From Formicarius rufipectus (Eukaryota; Chordata; Aves; Passeriformes; Formicariidae): DNA of 64,000 nucleotides. Where the stretch lies: the NCBI GenBank assembly GCA_013399695.1, contig VXAU01003749.1:628695-692694 (forward strand), given 5' to 3'. The first letter of the stretch is position 1. Each line of letters opens with the position of its first letter. Position numbers and translations under genes: made by a program. The notes beneath the pieces are model-generated. The model was given only the letters and a program-made list of their open reading frames with translations. It did not search any database and had not been told where the DNA came from. This document shows positions 35,835 to 49,317 of this stretch, piece after piece.

Positions 35835-38800
35835 GCATAGAGGAAGCAATGCCTAAAAGACCAGTATCTCCACACCACACAGCATGAGACATCCCTCACC
35901 TGCCTCAGGTTAAAAAGCCCTAAGGAAAAGCCTGTCTAGGCAGCTGCAAACACAGAGCTCAATAAGGCTTTAAATGATACTTCTCCACATCAGGTGATGG
36001 ATTTTGATTCTTTCACTTTTATCAGATTATGCTGAGTACATGAGAAAATAAAAGCAGAGAAGATGTTCCTTGTCTCATAAGCACAGTTCAGATAAGGATA
36101 AGAAGGGAAGTTGTGCTTCCCTTTCAAAAGGCAATGGACTGAGGAGGTATTGTTATTCAGCTGCCAAGAGCTCTCTCCCTTATGTATGGACATCAGCGTT
36201 TCCTCTGAAATATTGTCTGATATCTTAATTGGAGGCTACCTTTTTCACACATGTCCATGGAGAAATTCACCTGCTTGCAGGGAGAAAGCTGCCCCAGGCT
36301 CCAGCAGAGGGATATTGTGTGCAAGGAGGTGCCACAGCAGCGATTCACAAAGCCTGTGCACTGATGGGCTGTGCTTCAAAGAGATTCCTTTATCCTCTCC
36401 TGGATTGTTATGGTGTGAAAATTAGCCCCCCCGCCCCGTTCCAAAGGAAGCAAATTCCACCCCTTGGGATTTCCTAGATCAGAAGGACCTGCAGGAGCTG
36501 GAGGAGTCAAAGCTGCCAAAGCCATGGGAGAACAAACAAACCAAAACGAGCCCCACTGAATCGTGAGCAGGTCACCGAGTAACCCCCCAGCAAAGCATCA
36601 CATGGATAAAAGAAAGGAGTTCTGAGCTCATTACTCTGAAAGTGATCACTCCAGCTGGAATTCTTGGAGTTACATCTGTGATCCTAAAATTATCCGGCTG
36701 TACTCACAGCAAAAGTAAAGGATTTTGTATTAACTGATCACTTGGCATCTTCAGCTTACTCTTACTAAACTCACCATTTCAATTTTGCCTTGCAACACAT
36801 GTTTTTTTGTTAAGATGTGGGGAAAATACACTAAAGTAATGTCAGAATTTTTACAGCACTAAAAAATGACCCATATATACAGGGAACTTTCGATGAAAAT
36901 CAGTTTGGCTGGGTGAGGGTGAAGCCATATGTGATTTAGAATATTTCATCTACCTCAGTCCATGTCTGTACTTGTCTAACTTGTGAAGTGGGCACCTTGT
37001 GACATCAATCAGCTGAAATTGCTCAAATATTTGATTTATAGAAGCACTGTGAGCTGCTACTCAAGGGGAAAATCCCCACCATAAACCTCATTTCCACTTT
37101 GGGAGGCAATTATATGAGCAAGTGTGCATTTAAACCAGTAGTGTTAGCATGGGATTCACTTGATAAATTAAAATTCTGATACTCAAGAATTTTATCAATA
37201 GCTCTGTGGTAGTAGTTAGGTAAAGCTACCAGTATCCAACATTTTGCCATATTGCTGCTCCTTAAATTGATTAATTACTTAGAGTACTTGATTAATTACT
37301 GAGAGTACTTACTCTTGTGTCTCAGCCTCTCTGCTTTTTCCTCTGAAGAGTTTAAAATTACATTTGTAATTGCTGCAGATGGAGAATGAGATTTTCATAA
37401 GGGAAGAAATTGCTAAAGAAAAGATGATTAAGAAAAATTTTGCTGTTTTTTTTCCATTCTTAATAAAACAAAATAATCTATTTGCCTTCAGTCTTGACCT
37501 ACCAAATGGCTGTTAAACACCTGTCAGGTGAAATGCTTTTTCCTTTCACAAGGAAAGGTTTTCAACACTTATTTCACCAATTCAGCTCACGTTTAATTCT
37601 TGTCCTTGTCAGCTAGATATATTACAGGGAAGAACATTTGTCAACAGGAGGGAGGCAACAAAAATCCAGCTTTGTACTCCAATCTTAATTTACAAGAGCA
37701 CCAAGTTCCCATTTCTAGATAAAACATGTCTTGGTTAAGGAGGCTGAAGTTGAGACTGCAAAGTATAAAGAAGGTGCTGGAACACAGGCATCACTGATGA
37801 TAAATCCTTTAGGCAAAGTCAGATTTATGATCTAGTTAAAATGGAATATCCTGGCATCTAATGTCATCACAGCACTAATGAGATATATCTGTTGCAACAA
37901 AATGCCTTCTCCCTCAAAATGCATTATTTTATTCCCTCTTTCTGATCTTGCCTCTAGTTTTATGCAGGGCAGGGAGCAGTAGCTGAGTGTGCTGCAGGTG
38001 AGGATTTTCCCCCAGATGCTTTGCACTGTCTGTGCATTTACTACCACTGTAAAACAGCACCAGTGTTAAGGAACAGAAAACACAGTAGTGGGGGGAAAAA
38101 AAAAAGGCAGATGTACATGTTCTGTAGAAGGCCTGAAGAGAAAGGGAGAATGTAAAGGAAAACACCTTTTATTTTTCAGACATTTCTATTTCTTTCTGAG
38201 CCACGAGAAGAGCAGTGATTAATCCCAACCAGATGTCATGGAACAAGACACACAGCACAAGTTGTATGTGAAATGTAGACATTATCAGTGGAATCACAAA
38301 TCTCCCCTTTCCTAATTGGAGATCCCCTTCGACCAGAATGGAGAGTAGGCTGGAACTGCTCATTTAAGACCCATGACTTCCATCCTAATAATTCAGCATT
38401 TTGACAGCACTATGTGAAGCTGAGAATCCCCAGATTCTGGTTTCTTCCTCATATGTCTCCCCTTTCCAAAAATACATTGATCTTCATGGGGCTGACAAGC
38501 TGGTTCAATTCATCGCTGTGGGAAGCAATCTTTCATATCTCTACATGAATACTAGAAGATATTTTGAGCACACCAGAAAGGGTAACAAATGCAAACTGCT
38601 GTAGGCTCTCATATCTGGCAGAATGACATCCAGGAAACTGCAAAACTGCTCCCATTTCTACGCTGTAATGACACTGCATCAGATAGTGGGCTACCTGACG
38701 GAAACTGCTAAAAATCACATCAAGGAAGCATAAGGGGAGGAAAAATAAGCAAATATGTACAGGAATAAATACAACTACTGACCTTCTGTTTGTTTTCTCC

Positions 38801-41799
38801 TATTCTCCCCACCCCAGCTGCTTTGATTTTACTGTAGTCAGGTCTTTGTTGATACTGCAACATGAAAATGAATATGTGTGGTGGAGGATTAACCCTCAGA
38901 GAAAAGAGGAACCTCTGCAGATCTCATTTATTCCTAGTTCTTCAAACTAATCCATTTGCAAGTCAATCTTATCAAAAAGCAGAGAGGATCCCTATTGCAA
39001 TGTTCCAGGGAAAAGGAAAAAAGAATTAAAACCAACCAGCTCACACTGAGCAATTTCTTATCCAGAGGAATTCAAATCCAGTTTTTCCCTCCCAGCACTG
39101 TTGCTGGTTGCAGCCTGCACACCATGTGTTTCCAAAAGAGCCTTTTCATTCAATTGGACCCTAAACATTTGAACTTTAAATAAAAATAAGCCTGTGTATC
39201 CAAATAGTTTCAATCCCTAATAGAGGTATGGATGACAAGAAAGGATATCTTTTTAGTATCTGGACTATGAAGATCTTCCTACACTTCTGTGCTTCCACAA
39301 AATTAGCCATAAGCTCAAAAAATGTTTTATGTTCTGACCCCACACCTGCAGAATTTGCTGCTGAATCTTTCCCCTACACCAGTACTGCCTCTAAAGGTAA
39401 AGCTTTATTATTTAACTGTTTTCTAGCCTGCAAAAAATAATAATAATAAAATTGTAAAGTCCCTGTGCTAACCTGAATCACAGCTTTGCCTTGCAGTAAG
39501 ATGAGTAGCCATATGACTATTTAGGGACTTCTTTGAGGTGCTAAATCTGAAGAGGAAAGATGAGAGTGGAAGGTGAGTTTGGCCAGAGCATCACTGATGA
39601 ACTGTTCTCACAAAAGCAGGAGTAACATGCTGATTAAGGCATCCCCCATGAAGGAAAGCCCTAAATTCCCTACCTCCAGATTTCTCTCTGGTTTTGCAGC
39701 AGTCAGCTGTGCATTCTTAACAGCCAAAAATCGTGCTAAGCCTTGGAATTCTGAAATCATAATGCCATGACTGGAACTGAACACACAAGTACCTCACGGG
39801 ACAAGGTGCTGCTCCTCACTTCTCAATGCAATTCCCCTCCACTCTGCATTTTATTTAAGGTAAAACAAACTTCTGGCAAAAGTTCCACAGCTGAAACCCA
39901 CAGAACACAGACATCTTTATACAGGTCTTAGGTCCAGTAAGCTGCTTTCTCTCCTTTCCTCTCAGGATACTGTGGCATTGATGGCAAATGGGGATGATGG
40001 TCCACTGCCATCCAGGCAGGCTTTACTTGCAGCAAGGACAGTTTTTGCCAGCTTTTCAAAACTAGGGCTTCTTCTGGCAGCTTCATTAAGCTTATTTTTA
40101 CAGAACATCATTCACCTCTTTACCACCAGCTCCTCCTGTAATGAAATGCCCACCCAAATGTCAGCTCATCAAAGATCATTAAGGGTGTCCAGACAAGGAA
40201 TCTCACAGTATTTCCCATAATCCTGAGAAGTCCTAAGCATCAGGAGGTGTTCATGATCACCCAAAGAGGACTTTCCATAGGGTTTAATTTTAGCTCTTTG
40301 TTTTTCTCAGTCAGGGTGGGGGGCAAGCCATGTTTTTAAAAACTTTATGAATAAACAGACTATATGGATAAACTTCAACTGAGAAAGAAATGCTGAGCAT
40401 CCAACTGATTTACCGGTGCCCATTGATGCTTTGAAACAACAGCAAACCAGGGGGAACATTTTCTGTCGAAGCTCTGGAGTTTTTTTCTTCTATTTTGTAA
40501 GCACCAACCTTGTGTCATTTTGAATGATAGTTCTTTCTGCCTATTTTTCCCTCCAATCTAATACCTGTCACAGCCATCACGCAACCGAGAGCCTTCTCAT
40601 AGGCTTTAGTTAACTCACTGATCCATGGAAATGCAGAATGTGGAACCTGCAGAAGCCTTTGCTTCCTGAAATCTCTTTTTACTCATAGCCTGCCTTTAAA
40701 AACTTGGGTTTATGTATATTTTGGATCCTCTACTTGCTTTATGTTTTGATGGAGGCAGAAACAAAGTACAAATTCAGGTGAGGTAGCGGGTTAACAACAT
40801 CTAAATTTTAACAGTGTTGAGTGATAAAATATCCCTGGAGAGTTGAGAGGGTGGGGGGAGGACTCCAAAGCAGATCACATTAAACATCTTCCAGTCCTCA
40901 GGGGCAGAGTCAGATGGGGGAGGGAAAAGCTGTCATCTCATTTCTTCAGTCAGTGCTGCCTGCAGATGCAGGTTGGGAAGCAAGACCTTCTGAAGAGAGC
41001 AGGGTGCATTTATTGAAATGCTCTCCCCTCATATTCATCTCCCCCTCTCTTTCTGAGTGGTTTTCATCAGCATTTCTCCCATTTTGATCATTTTTATAAG
41101 GCTCATGTTTTGTGAGTTTCTTTCTTTAAGTGAAGTCCTCTGAAATATTCAAACGCTTCCCCTCAAAAAACCCTGAATAACAGGTTTAATTAAAGCTCTT
41201 GTTATGCCTCTCCCCCCCAAACAAAACCCCAAAATCAAACCATTGCATTCCTCTACTAATTAATGAAAATCGAATTTTAAAAATAAAAGCAATGGAGGCC
41301 TCAGTCTCTAGCAATAATTAATTAATTACAGAATTACACTGATCAACTAGGGGATAGCACATGTGACAGCACAGGTGTCCCACACTGGTGATCTGTCACA
41401 CTCTGATACCTGTGTTGGCAGATCTGAGGGGTGGAAAATACAGGTTCTGCTCCCAGTTATGGGTCTGCAGGAGAGCCACAGGCTATAGATGGGGTGGTTG
41501 GTAATTAAGTGGCAAAATGCAATTTCTCCCTCTTCCCAGCTTTGTACTGGATGACCTTCTTTTTTCCTCCCTCTTTGGAAAATAAAATGAGTTCCCCTGG
41601 CAAGTGACACTGTTCACCTCCTCTGGGTTCTTCCCATCAACTTGATGTAGTGTTTCCCACCACAGTGCAACCACCATCCATAACTTTCAGGAAAGAAATA
41701 ATGACACAACCCATTTATTTATCTTTCCACAGACACCCCCTGCAATGAAGCTCCCAGATTTTCTCAGCTGCTCAAAGCAGCATCAACCCCAGTGACACA
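35835..41799. other. Long repeat-poor unique DNA
   Basis: Almost 6 kb have no recognisable CR1, LTR or long microsatellite, a clear contrast with the flanks. I also see no gene: frames are at most 104 codons. A 21-bp tandem duplication with TTAATTA motifs lies at 37269-37310, and homeodomain-type 'attaattaattac' at about 41318. Short AAT repeats occur at 39430-39450. Confidence 0.55.
37269..37310. repeat. 21-bp unit in tandem, two copies, with TTAATTA core
   Basis: The two adjacent units (37269-37289 and 37290-37310) differ at one base: 'ttaattactt' in the first against 'ttaattactg' in the second. Each holds a TTAATTA palindromic core typical of homeodomain binding sites and an 'agagtactt' segment. 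Confidence 0.85.
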
Positions 41800-42430
41800 T
41801 CTGTGCTGCTTTAGAGTTAAACCAGCAGGAGAAATGAATCCAACTTGGAATGGGATTGCAAGTCAGAATTACAATTTAATAAAAAGATCACAAAATACAC
41901 TGAGACTGAAGGGAAATCCGTGTGACCCACAAAAGCAGCTGTGCAGCCCAGCCCAGTGGGGCACGAGCAGGATGGAGCTCACCAACCCCTGTGCTGAGCA
42001 CCACGGGGGCCCCTGAGTACAAAGTAAGAAGAAAACCTGATGGTGAAAATGATGGGTACAGTCCATTCGAGAGTGGCAGTGCAGTCCTGTTGAGGCTCTG
42101 CTCCTCCTCTGGATCCCACCAGTGGTGCCCCCAGTCCCAAAACCCCAAGCTGATCTCTGCTTGGGCTCAGATGGGAATGCCCAGTCCCTCCCCCAGGGTG
42201 GGGAGTTTCCCAAGGGGTGATTTACTCTGTGAGGTCAATCCTGGCATATTTTTGGCCTCCCTGATGGCCCCTGAGCAGACATGACCCCTCAGGTGGGTGT
42301 GAAGGTGCTGGTGGCTCCCCAGAGGGGAGTTCTCACACCTGAGTCATNAACTCTTTAAATATGTTTTGTCTTATTAACTGAACTTCACTGGGTCTGGAGG
42401 TTCACTGTACAGAACTACAGGCAAAAGCTC
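41800..42430 (-). mobile_element. Probable solo LTR (ERVL-like), ends unresolved
   Basis: This 0.6-kb GC-richer block differs sharply from its flanks. Read on the minus strand it starts near 42430 with 'tgtagttctgtacag', has a 'tatttaaag' TATA-like motif at about 42352-42360, a GC-rich middle, and an A/T-rich left part. This layout (TG start, TATA-like box, late A/T-rich end) suits an avian endogenous retrovirus LTR, and I recall similar high-copy sequence in songbirds. A TTTATT on the plus strand near 41714, the complement of AATAAA, could be the polyadenylation signal if the element extends further left. I found no target-site duplication and no retroviral coding sequence. The 86-120 codon frames inside are artefacts of GC content. 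Confidence 0.4.
42348..42348. other. Single-base N (assembly join)
   Basis: One N lies inside the probable LTR, beside the TATA-like 'aaatat' region. No duplicated sequence is visible on its two sides, unlike the N at 52617. Confidence 0.75.
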
Positions 42431-43681
42431 CTGGCATGCCACAGGTATCTAATGAAGCCGTTCACAACTGCATGCACAACCTCACCATCACAGTTTCATG
42501 AGCATATCTGATAAGTGGAATCTGATAGCTACCTAAATATTTATAAGTGCAATCACAAAGTCAACATGCACATTCTAAATGGATCTACAAATTTAAAAAA
42601 AAATAATTGTACAACCACTTACAACATTTCCTTATATCCCAGGAGTTCCCAAACACCCCCCTGTGCCCTGAGGGGTGGGGTGTGCCCTGGGCAGCTGCTG
42701 CCAATGGTCCATGGGGAGCAGTTCATGAGACAATGACACAGAGGGTTTAGAATCCACCCCCACCCAGTGACAAACTGGTCCTGGCTACCATAACCAGGAC
42801 AGCACTTACAAATCCACAATGTGCCTGCCTGCAACCCTCCCTAGGGGCGTGCAAAATTCCCCACTACTGCTCTCTTCCAAGTCTTCTCCAAGTGCCCAGC
42901 AGGCTGATGCACCGGGGACAGTGGCATTCCTAGAGAACACAGCTTGGTGGAGAGAGGCTTTAAGCACAGTTGGGGAAAAAGGGAGGAAAAAACCCAACAT
43001 GGCCATGGACGAGCCCTCAGCAGCTCAACGAGGCACTGAGAGTCAACAGCAAGAGGGGCTGTGATTCGGTCACACAGGGAGCAGGATGGTGGCAGCAGCT
43101 GTGAGCAAAAGAGACCCAGGGTGAGGGCTGGAGGAGTTCTGGGTCACCCTCAGAGGTTGGACTCCTAGTGTTTCCAGCTGTGGTCACTAAGGGGGCTCTG
43201 CAGCGGTGTGACAGCCTGTCACCACCAGCAAAGCGAGGTGGCACTGCAGAGTTAATGAGCCAGGGAGAGAGGGGACACAAAGAAAACAGAGATAAAAGGG
43301 CTGAAGAGGAGGAGGAAGCAATAAACAACAAAATACACAGACAGCTGTGCACAAAAGCAGCATTTTTCTGCACCTGGAACTGGATTTGTTGAGTTGGTTG
43401 CTTTTTTCCCCCCTATATTGTATATATTGGACATTGTATTTTGTAGAGAAAAATTCATCCAATTGCTCTCAGGGTCTGAAAAGCTAAATATAACCACACA
43501 CATAGCTCGAAGGCACAATGCACTCACACATACCCATACCAACACTGGGACTTCCAAAGCAGCTGGTTCAGCCTGCCAAGGGCATGGGACATCCCCCACA
43601 CTGGATTCTTCCTGCCCAGTGATGGACAGTCTACTTCCTACACAGCGACACCCTTGCAGCAGGACTGGAGCCCTGTTTGGC
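42431..43681. other. Mixed unique DNA with GC-richer patch
   Basis: 42640-42830 and 43010-43260 are GC-richer with overlapping frames on both strands (66-118 codons). They might be further retroelement debris, but no landmark is visible. No gene is supported. Confidence 0.4.
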
Positions 43682-43957
43682 TCACAGGATCATTAAGGCT
43701 GCAAAAGACCTCCGGGATCTTCAAGACCAACCTTGTCACCCCCCCAGTGCATTGAGTGCTACATCCAGTTGTTTCTTGAGCATTTCCAGGGATGGAGACC
43801 CCACCACCTCCTTGGGCATCCCCTTCCTATGCTTAAACGCTCTTTCCCTGAAGAAATTCTTCCTACGTCCAACCTGACAATCCCCTGGCACAGGGTGAGG
43901 TGGTTTCCTTATGTCCTGGTGCTGGTTGCCTGGGAGAAGAAGCCTGGAGAAGGTCAA
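43682..43957 (-). mobile_element. CR1 LINE 3' fragment, diverged
   Basis: Complement of a CR1 end: 'tcacaggatcattaaggc', 'gcatttccagggatggag', 'ccaccacctccttgggca', 'ctgaagaaattcttcctac' and 'tgggagaagaagcc'. About 275 bases are retained. The order and spacing match the family although many positions differ. Confidence 0.85.
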
Positions 43958-46900
43958 TCTCTGGCTGCTAGAGCTGCCTGAAGTGTGCACAGGTAAACAA
44001 AACCAGATCTAGGGCAGAAGTTTCCAGAAGAAAGCTGGCTCTCTCCTTTTGAGAAGTAAGCTGGCACAGTTGTGAATCAGACGAAAGAAGACAGATCACG
44101 TGAAGGTCAGGGAGTCAAGACCTTGCTGCAGAAATTGAAGCAGACATTGCTAAGAAGTGGAAACTGGGACCTGTCCTCACAACCTGGACTTTCTTGGGCC
44201 AGCTGCTCTGTTGAGCTGGGCATCCCTGATGTACATCACAGGCAGAAGGTGACATTGCCCACCCCTGGCACTGCCATTACTCAGTGCCGACCCCACTCAG
44301 GGCCAGGCTGCTCATGGAGCTGTTCCCTCAGGCAGCCTGGACCTTCAGAACCTTCCTCAGCCCCCAAGAAGCAGTGTGTTCCCATGCTCTGTTCCTGTTA
44401 TTTGGAATAGCAGGGTCTGTCACATTCTTGGCAGGGTATCCCCATCTCATTGTTGGTTTGCTTGGTAAAAGATGCTGGAACGTGGCAAACACTGAAGAGA
44501 AAACTGAAATTTCAAACATTTTTTTTCCCCCAGCAGTATTTGTCTATTTAGGGATTCAAAGGGGAGTAAAAACTCCCATTTAATGAGTCAATCAGAGTGC
44601 ATCATTTGGCCCCTGGCAAAAAGAGACAGTCTAAATGCTTGGTCTATGTGGTCTTAGTTTCCCACTGTTCCCTCTGCAACAAAACACACAGATGCAGCAT
44701 CTCTTCCCTCCCTTCTTTCCCCAACCTCAGCTTTTAACCCAGTGACCTCTTTTCTTATTCCTCTGCTTCCACAGCTGGATCCTTTGTAATTCTGGACACA
44801 CCCAAATTCTAGTGATGTCCAGAAAAAAATTAACCAATTAATTTATCTAAAGCCTCGAGCAAAGGTAATATTCATTTGCAGTATAAAAAGAGCAACTCAC
44901 CTTCCCCGTGCTTGCCAATTACACGGTGTTTCAGCCAAATGCAAATCATGCCAGAATGAAAATTCCAAACTGTGCATTATGTTCATTTCTAAACCCTGTT
45001 AACTTAATTAACTCTTGGTTAATTGTGCACTGATCTTGGACCTAGAGCAGGTTTGATGGGGTATTTTTCATTAGGCAAAAGAATTTGCAATGTGCAAACC
45101 ATTTGCAAAGAGAGAGAAGATTCCCTTCCAAAACTGTGTAATTGTGGCCACGCACCCAATTTGTGGTCAGTGAAGGTTTGTTTTCTATTTGTGCTTTGTT
45201 ATGCTCTTGTCAGTTCTACTTGGATCACGAAACATCATTCCAGCAAAACCATCCATCATATATGGAGGATAATATTCTGCATTGTCAGTACCATTTAAAA
45301 TGAAAGACCAAGTAATATGAAAAATGAAAAATAGGAAAATGAAGCCACCCAGCATCAGTTGTATTTAACCTGGTGTTGCCACAGCTAAATTGGAACACTG
45401 AGTGGCTGGTTGGTGAAATTACTGAGAGGCACAAGTCCAGTTACTCAGATCCTGCACCCAGAGGGCATGCAACCATTTCTAAAAATAAATAAAGAAAAGC
45501 AGGGAAGGGGCTTATCATTCTTAGCAGAGCTGTGGCATTTTTTTAGTGAATGCAGACCCAAACCACAGATAACTAGAAGACAGTGCACTTCAGTAGCTGC
45601 TAATAACTTTCTTGTTTGCAGATTGATTCTTATCTCAGAATGCTTTGCTGCTTTTTCCAGAAAGAAAATAAAAAAAACCCCCAAACATCATGCCTGGATG
45701 AGATGCATATTAAGGTAGAGGTCACAGCTGGCAATAGGGGAGTGACCTGTCTGCCTCCTAAAGCAGGTGTCACAAAAACAAAAGGTTATTACCTGAGAAA
45801 ACAAGCATTCCTGGCTGCCAGAACAGGGAGTTAAAGGGGATAACGACCCTGCTCTGTCCCAGAACTGAGGCTGCACAAAGTTCCTCCCCCAGAGCACCCC
45901 GTGCATTCTAAGATGCAGTTTCTAAAATCCACAGCTGGGCAAATCTGCCCACCTTTTTCCACACCAAGTGAGTTCTGAGGTGTATTCTGGGCCAGCTGAA
46001 GAAGCAGAACGCTGTGCTAAACTGATGGTCACCCACATTTTGCATCCCTTGCCTATTGCTGCCAAATAAAGCAGCAGTGAGTATCATTCTTGTGCAGGCA
46101 CAGAGGGGCTTCCACAGCACAGAGGATGCTACACTGACACCCTGAGAACATGCATAGAGGGCACTCTGCAGCCACTCTCCTGTCATTAGGTATGTTAGAG
46201 AACAAGAAGAGACAGACACCATGACAGGTCCCAAAATAACTTCCCTGAGTTAAACAGAGTTATGGTCTGTGGCTGAGGGCTACATTTCATGTGGCCAGTC
46301 AGTTTGCCAGCACAGGAACATTTCCCAGCTTTCCTGAATGTTAAGCTGAGAGGAAATGCTTCCCTGCAGCCCTAAGAAGAGAAATATTCAGACTCTGGAA
46401 GGTTACACCATCAGCAAGTCCAGAAAAGCTCCAAATGGCATTTTGATTTCTGTTCCTTCTCTGTGATTTAAGAGCAGTACAGAAGCTCCTGTGCTCGTTT
46501 CGTTTGATACACGATTTGCTCCATCCCATCCCTGACTTCATCTCTGCAGTCCCTGCTCATGAAGCCCCTGTACTCAAGATTTTCCACGCGCCTCCATGAC
46601 CACAGCCAGTTTATGCAGCACTTTCTGAATACAGAGCTACTTTTGCCATGCAAGCTGAAGTGCTTTGCTGCTTATATTCTACTCCAGTTGCTGACACCCT
46701 CTAGCTATCATCCTCTGTGAATGTTACTGTATTTTTAACCAGAATCTGGTTATGTTGTCAAAAGTTATTCTTAATTTGCTTCTTAATAAAACAGACCCAC
46801 ACATCCTCCCTTCCCTGGGAGGCACCAGCAGATGTTTGCTCAATATTCACCCATGACAATTTCCATTCACATAACACGCATTACTTCAAAGTAACCCTTT

Positions 46901-48899
46901 GAACCTGAATTGGACTACAACTCTCAGACACACAGCTTAATTTTGCATACTAGAAGATGCTTGGTTTAGCATGAAGCCAATTTGCATACTGATAGATCTC
47001 TTCCCCTTTGAGTCACAATACAAAAAGTTAACACATTGCTCTCATAATTCAGTCAAATCTGATTTCTTTTGATGCATTCAGCCACCTACTGTCACTTCAA
47101 TGCCTTTTCCTGGCACATGCACGGACACTCTTTCATGTGAGAACATTTATGTTGGCACTCAATTCTGTTAAATTTTTTTCCTTTAATATTTTGAAATATT
47201 ATAATACACATGTATTCATCTCTTTAAAAGAACCAAGTCAGGGTAAGAGAGGAGAAACTATTCCATTTCCCCAACAACTGAGTCAGAAAAAGTTTTATAC
47301 TGAAGCTGCAAAGTTAATCAGTTGTTTCTTTATCCACATGGCAAAATACATCACTTCTCAAAATCCACCATGGAAAAATAAGACCAAGAGAAAGAAATTC
47401 AAAAGGTGTGAGTACATGGGTAGTCTATCAGAGCAAGGCAGCTGCTCATTCAGTTCTAGCAACCAATGATGAGAATAAACAGGCATGAAGAAAAGCAAGT
47501 GCCACTAAGAAGAGAAACTTCCTACAGAAGTGCCTGATGTTTATATGCCATATGTTCCAGTCTTGTAGCCAACACATCAAAACACTTCTCTTCAGGAAGC
47601 TGGAGAGGACATTTATCTACATCAAAACACCTGCCTGACTTTTTAGAAAGGTATGTCTCCCTCTTTATAGTATTTAATGGGTTAATTTGCCTGCATCATT
47701 TGCTTCTTTCTCAGGCAAAGTGCTCAGTAAGTTTGATGGCTCTTCAGTGTTTATAGGCTGTCATTTAACCCCTTGCAGCTTCTCAATTTCCATGGAAAAA
47801 TCTGATGACTTCTTGGCACCAACAAAACCAAACAAAAAAAACCCCAAAACAAACACAAATATACACCATAAAATTAAGAAAAATAGGAAAGTATTAAAAT
47901 GCCGAGGATGCTGCCACTGAAATTCAGTCATTCTCCAAGGTATTAAGCACAGGGCCCGTTGTCCTCCTTTTACAAACCTCCCAAGACTGTTCAACCAGAT
48001 AAACCAGCATTAAGAAGTTTGTTTACCCAGATCCATTCCCAGTGGCTGCAGAATCTCAGCAGAGATACAACACACTCATTCCAGTTTTGTCTCCCTCCTG
48101 GTGTTACCACCAAGGCTGAACCTGCAAGTAGAGCACATCATCCATGCCAGCAGTGCTCAGAGGTCTGTCAGATGTGCTGTCTCACATCTCTCATGTCTCT
48201 CTGACTGATTTTGATTGACCCCTTTCTGGGTCAGTGAATTCATACACGTGGCTGTTTTGCAGGCAAATATGAACTGCAGGGAGCACAGACTATTAATCCA
48301 GTGATTCTCACCCTGGGGGCCTGGGGAGAAAGAACAGAATTTGGTCCTGAGTCTTTGTCATTAACATACTTGTGTGTGCACAGGCACATGAACTCGCCTT
48401 CCAAAATTTCACCTTGGATAAGGAAACATTCCCTTGGAGACAGGAAGGCTTAGGAAGCACAGAGCATCTCCTCATTGTATGGGTGTCTGGCCTTGAGCTC
48501 TATTCTTGCTTTTCAATAAGCATTTCCTATGAGTTTGAAAGGCAGAGGTAAAAGTAAGTCTACAACATATTTTTGTGTGAAAACAACATGGGAGAATGGA
48601 GCTAAAAACCTGACTGTCCAAAGATTTCACATATTCATTAATAAACCATCTTCCCTGGCAGAAGGAGACTCAATGGAATAGCTGAAATTGTATCAATTTC
48701 CCTGAGTCACTTTTAGTGTCTTTCTTCTGGGGGCCTTCTTGACATTTTAAATGAGGTATTTCAGCTTCCCCACTTGTCAAATGCCATGAATTTAGACAGT
48801 ACCTCATATGCCTTAACAGAGTAATCAGAGATGTAATTGCAGAGTTTTGTTAAGTTACTTTTATGACTGAAAAAGAGACAGTGACTCCACTGCTCCACA
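43958..48899. other. Repeat-poor unique DNA
   Basis: About 5 kb have no recognised transposon or gene. An A/C-rich stretch lies at 47820-47875. Frames reach 112 codons but overlap others and lack any domain. A short 'tttcttgtttgcag' acceptor-like site at about 45620 has no partner donor. Confidence 0.5.
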
Positions 48900-49317
48900 G
48901 AAGCACCAAGGTTGGAAGGGACCTTCAGGATCATCCAGTCCCACCATGACCAGCACCACCACAATCACCCCTAATCCATGTCCCCAGGGGCCACATCCAG
49001 GTGCCTCTTGAACACTTCTAGAAATGGTGAATCCTCCAACTCTCTGGACAACTTATTCCAAGGCCTCACTCTTCTGTCAGGGAAATTTTTTTGTTTTGTA
49101 TCTAATCTGAACTTTCCCTGGTGCAATTTAAGGCCATTTCCCCTTGTCATTTGGCTGAACGGACCAACCCTCAGCTGTCAGGGAGTTGTAGAGAGCAATG
49201 AGGTCTCCCCTACGCCTCCTCTTCTCCAGAATAAACATTCCCAGCTCCCTCAGATGCTCCTCATAAGACATTTTTTCCACACACTTCACCAGCTTCACCG
49301 CCCTTCTTTGGGCACAG
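48900..49317 (-). mobile_element. CR1 LINE 3' fragment, longest clear copy (about 420 bp)
   Basis: Complement of a CR1 end: 'ggttggaagggaccttcagg', 'ccatgtccccaggggccac', 'atttaaggccatttcccc', 'gttgtagagagcaatgagg', 'cctcctcttctccag' and 'ccagctccctcagatgctcc'. It reaches further toward the 5' side than most copies here but still lacks the reverse transcriptase domain. Confidence 0.93.
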
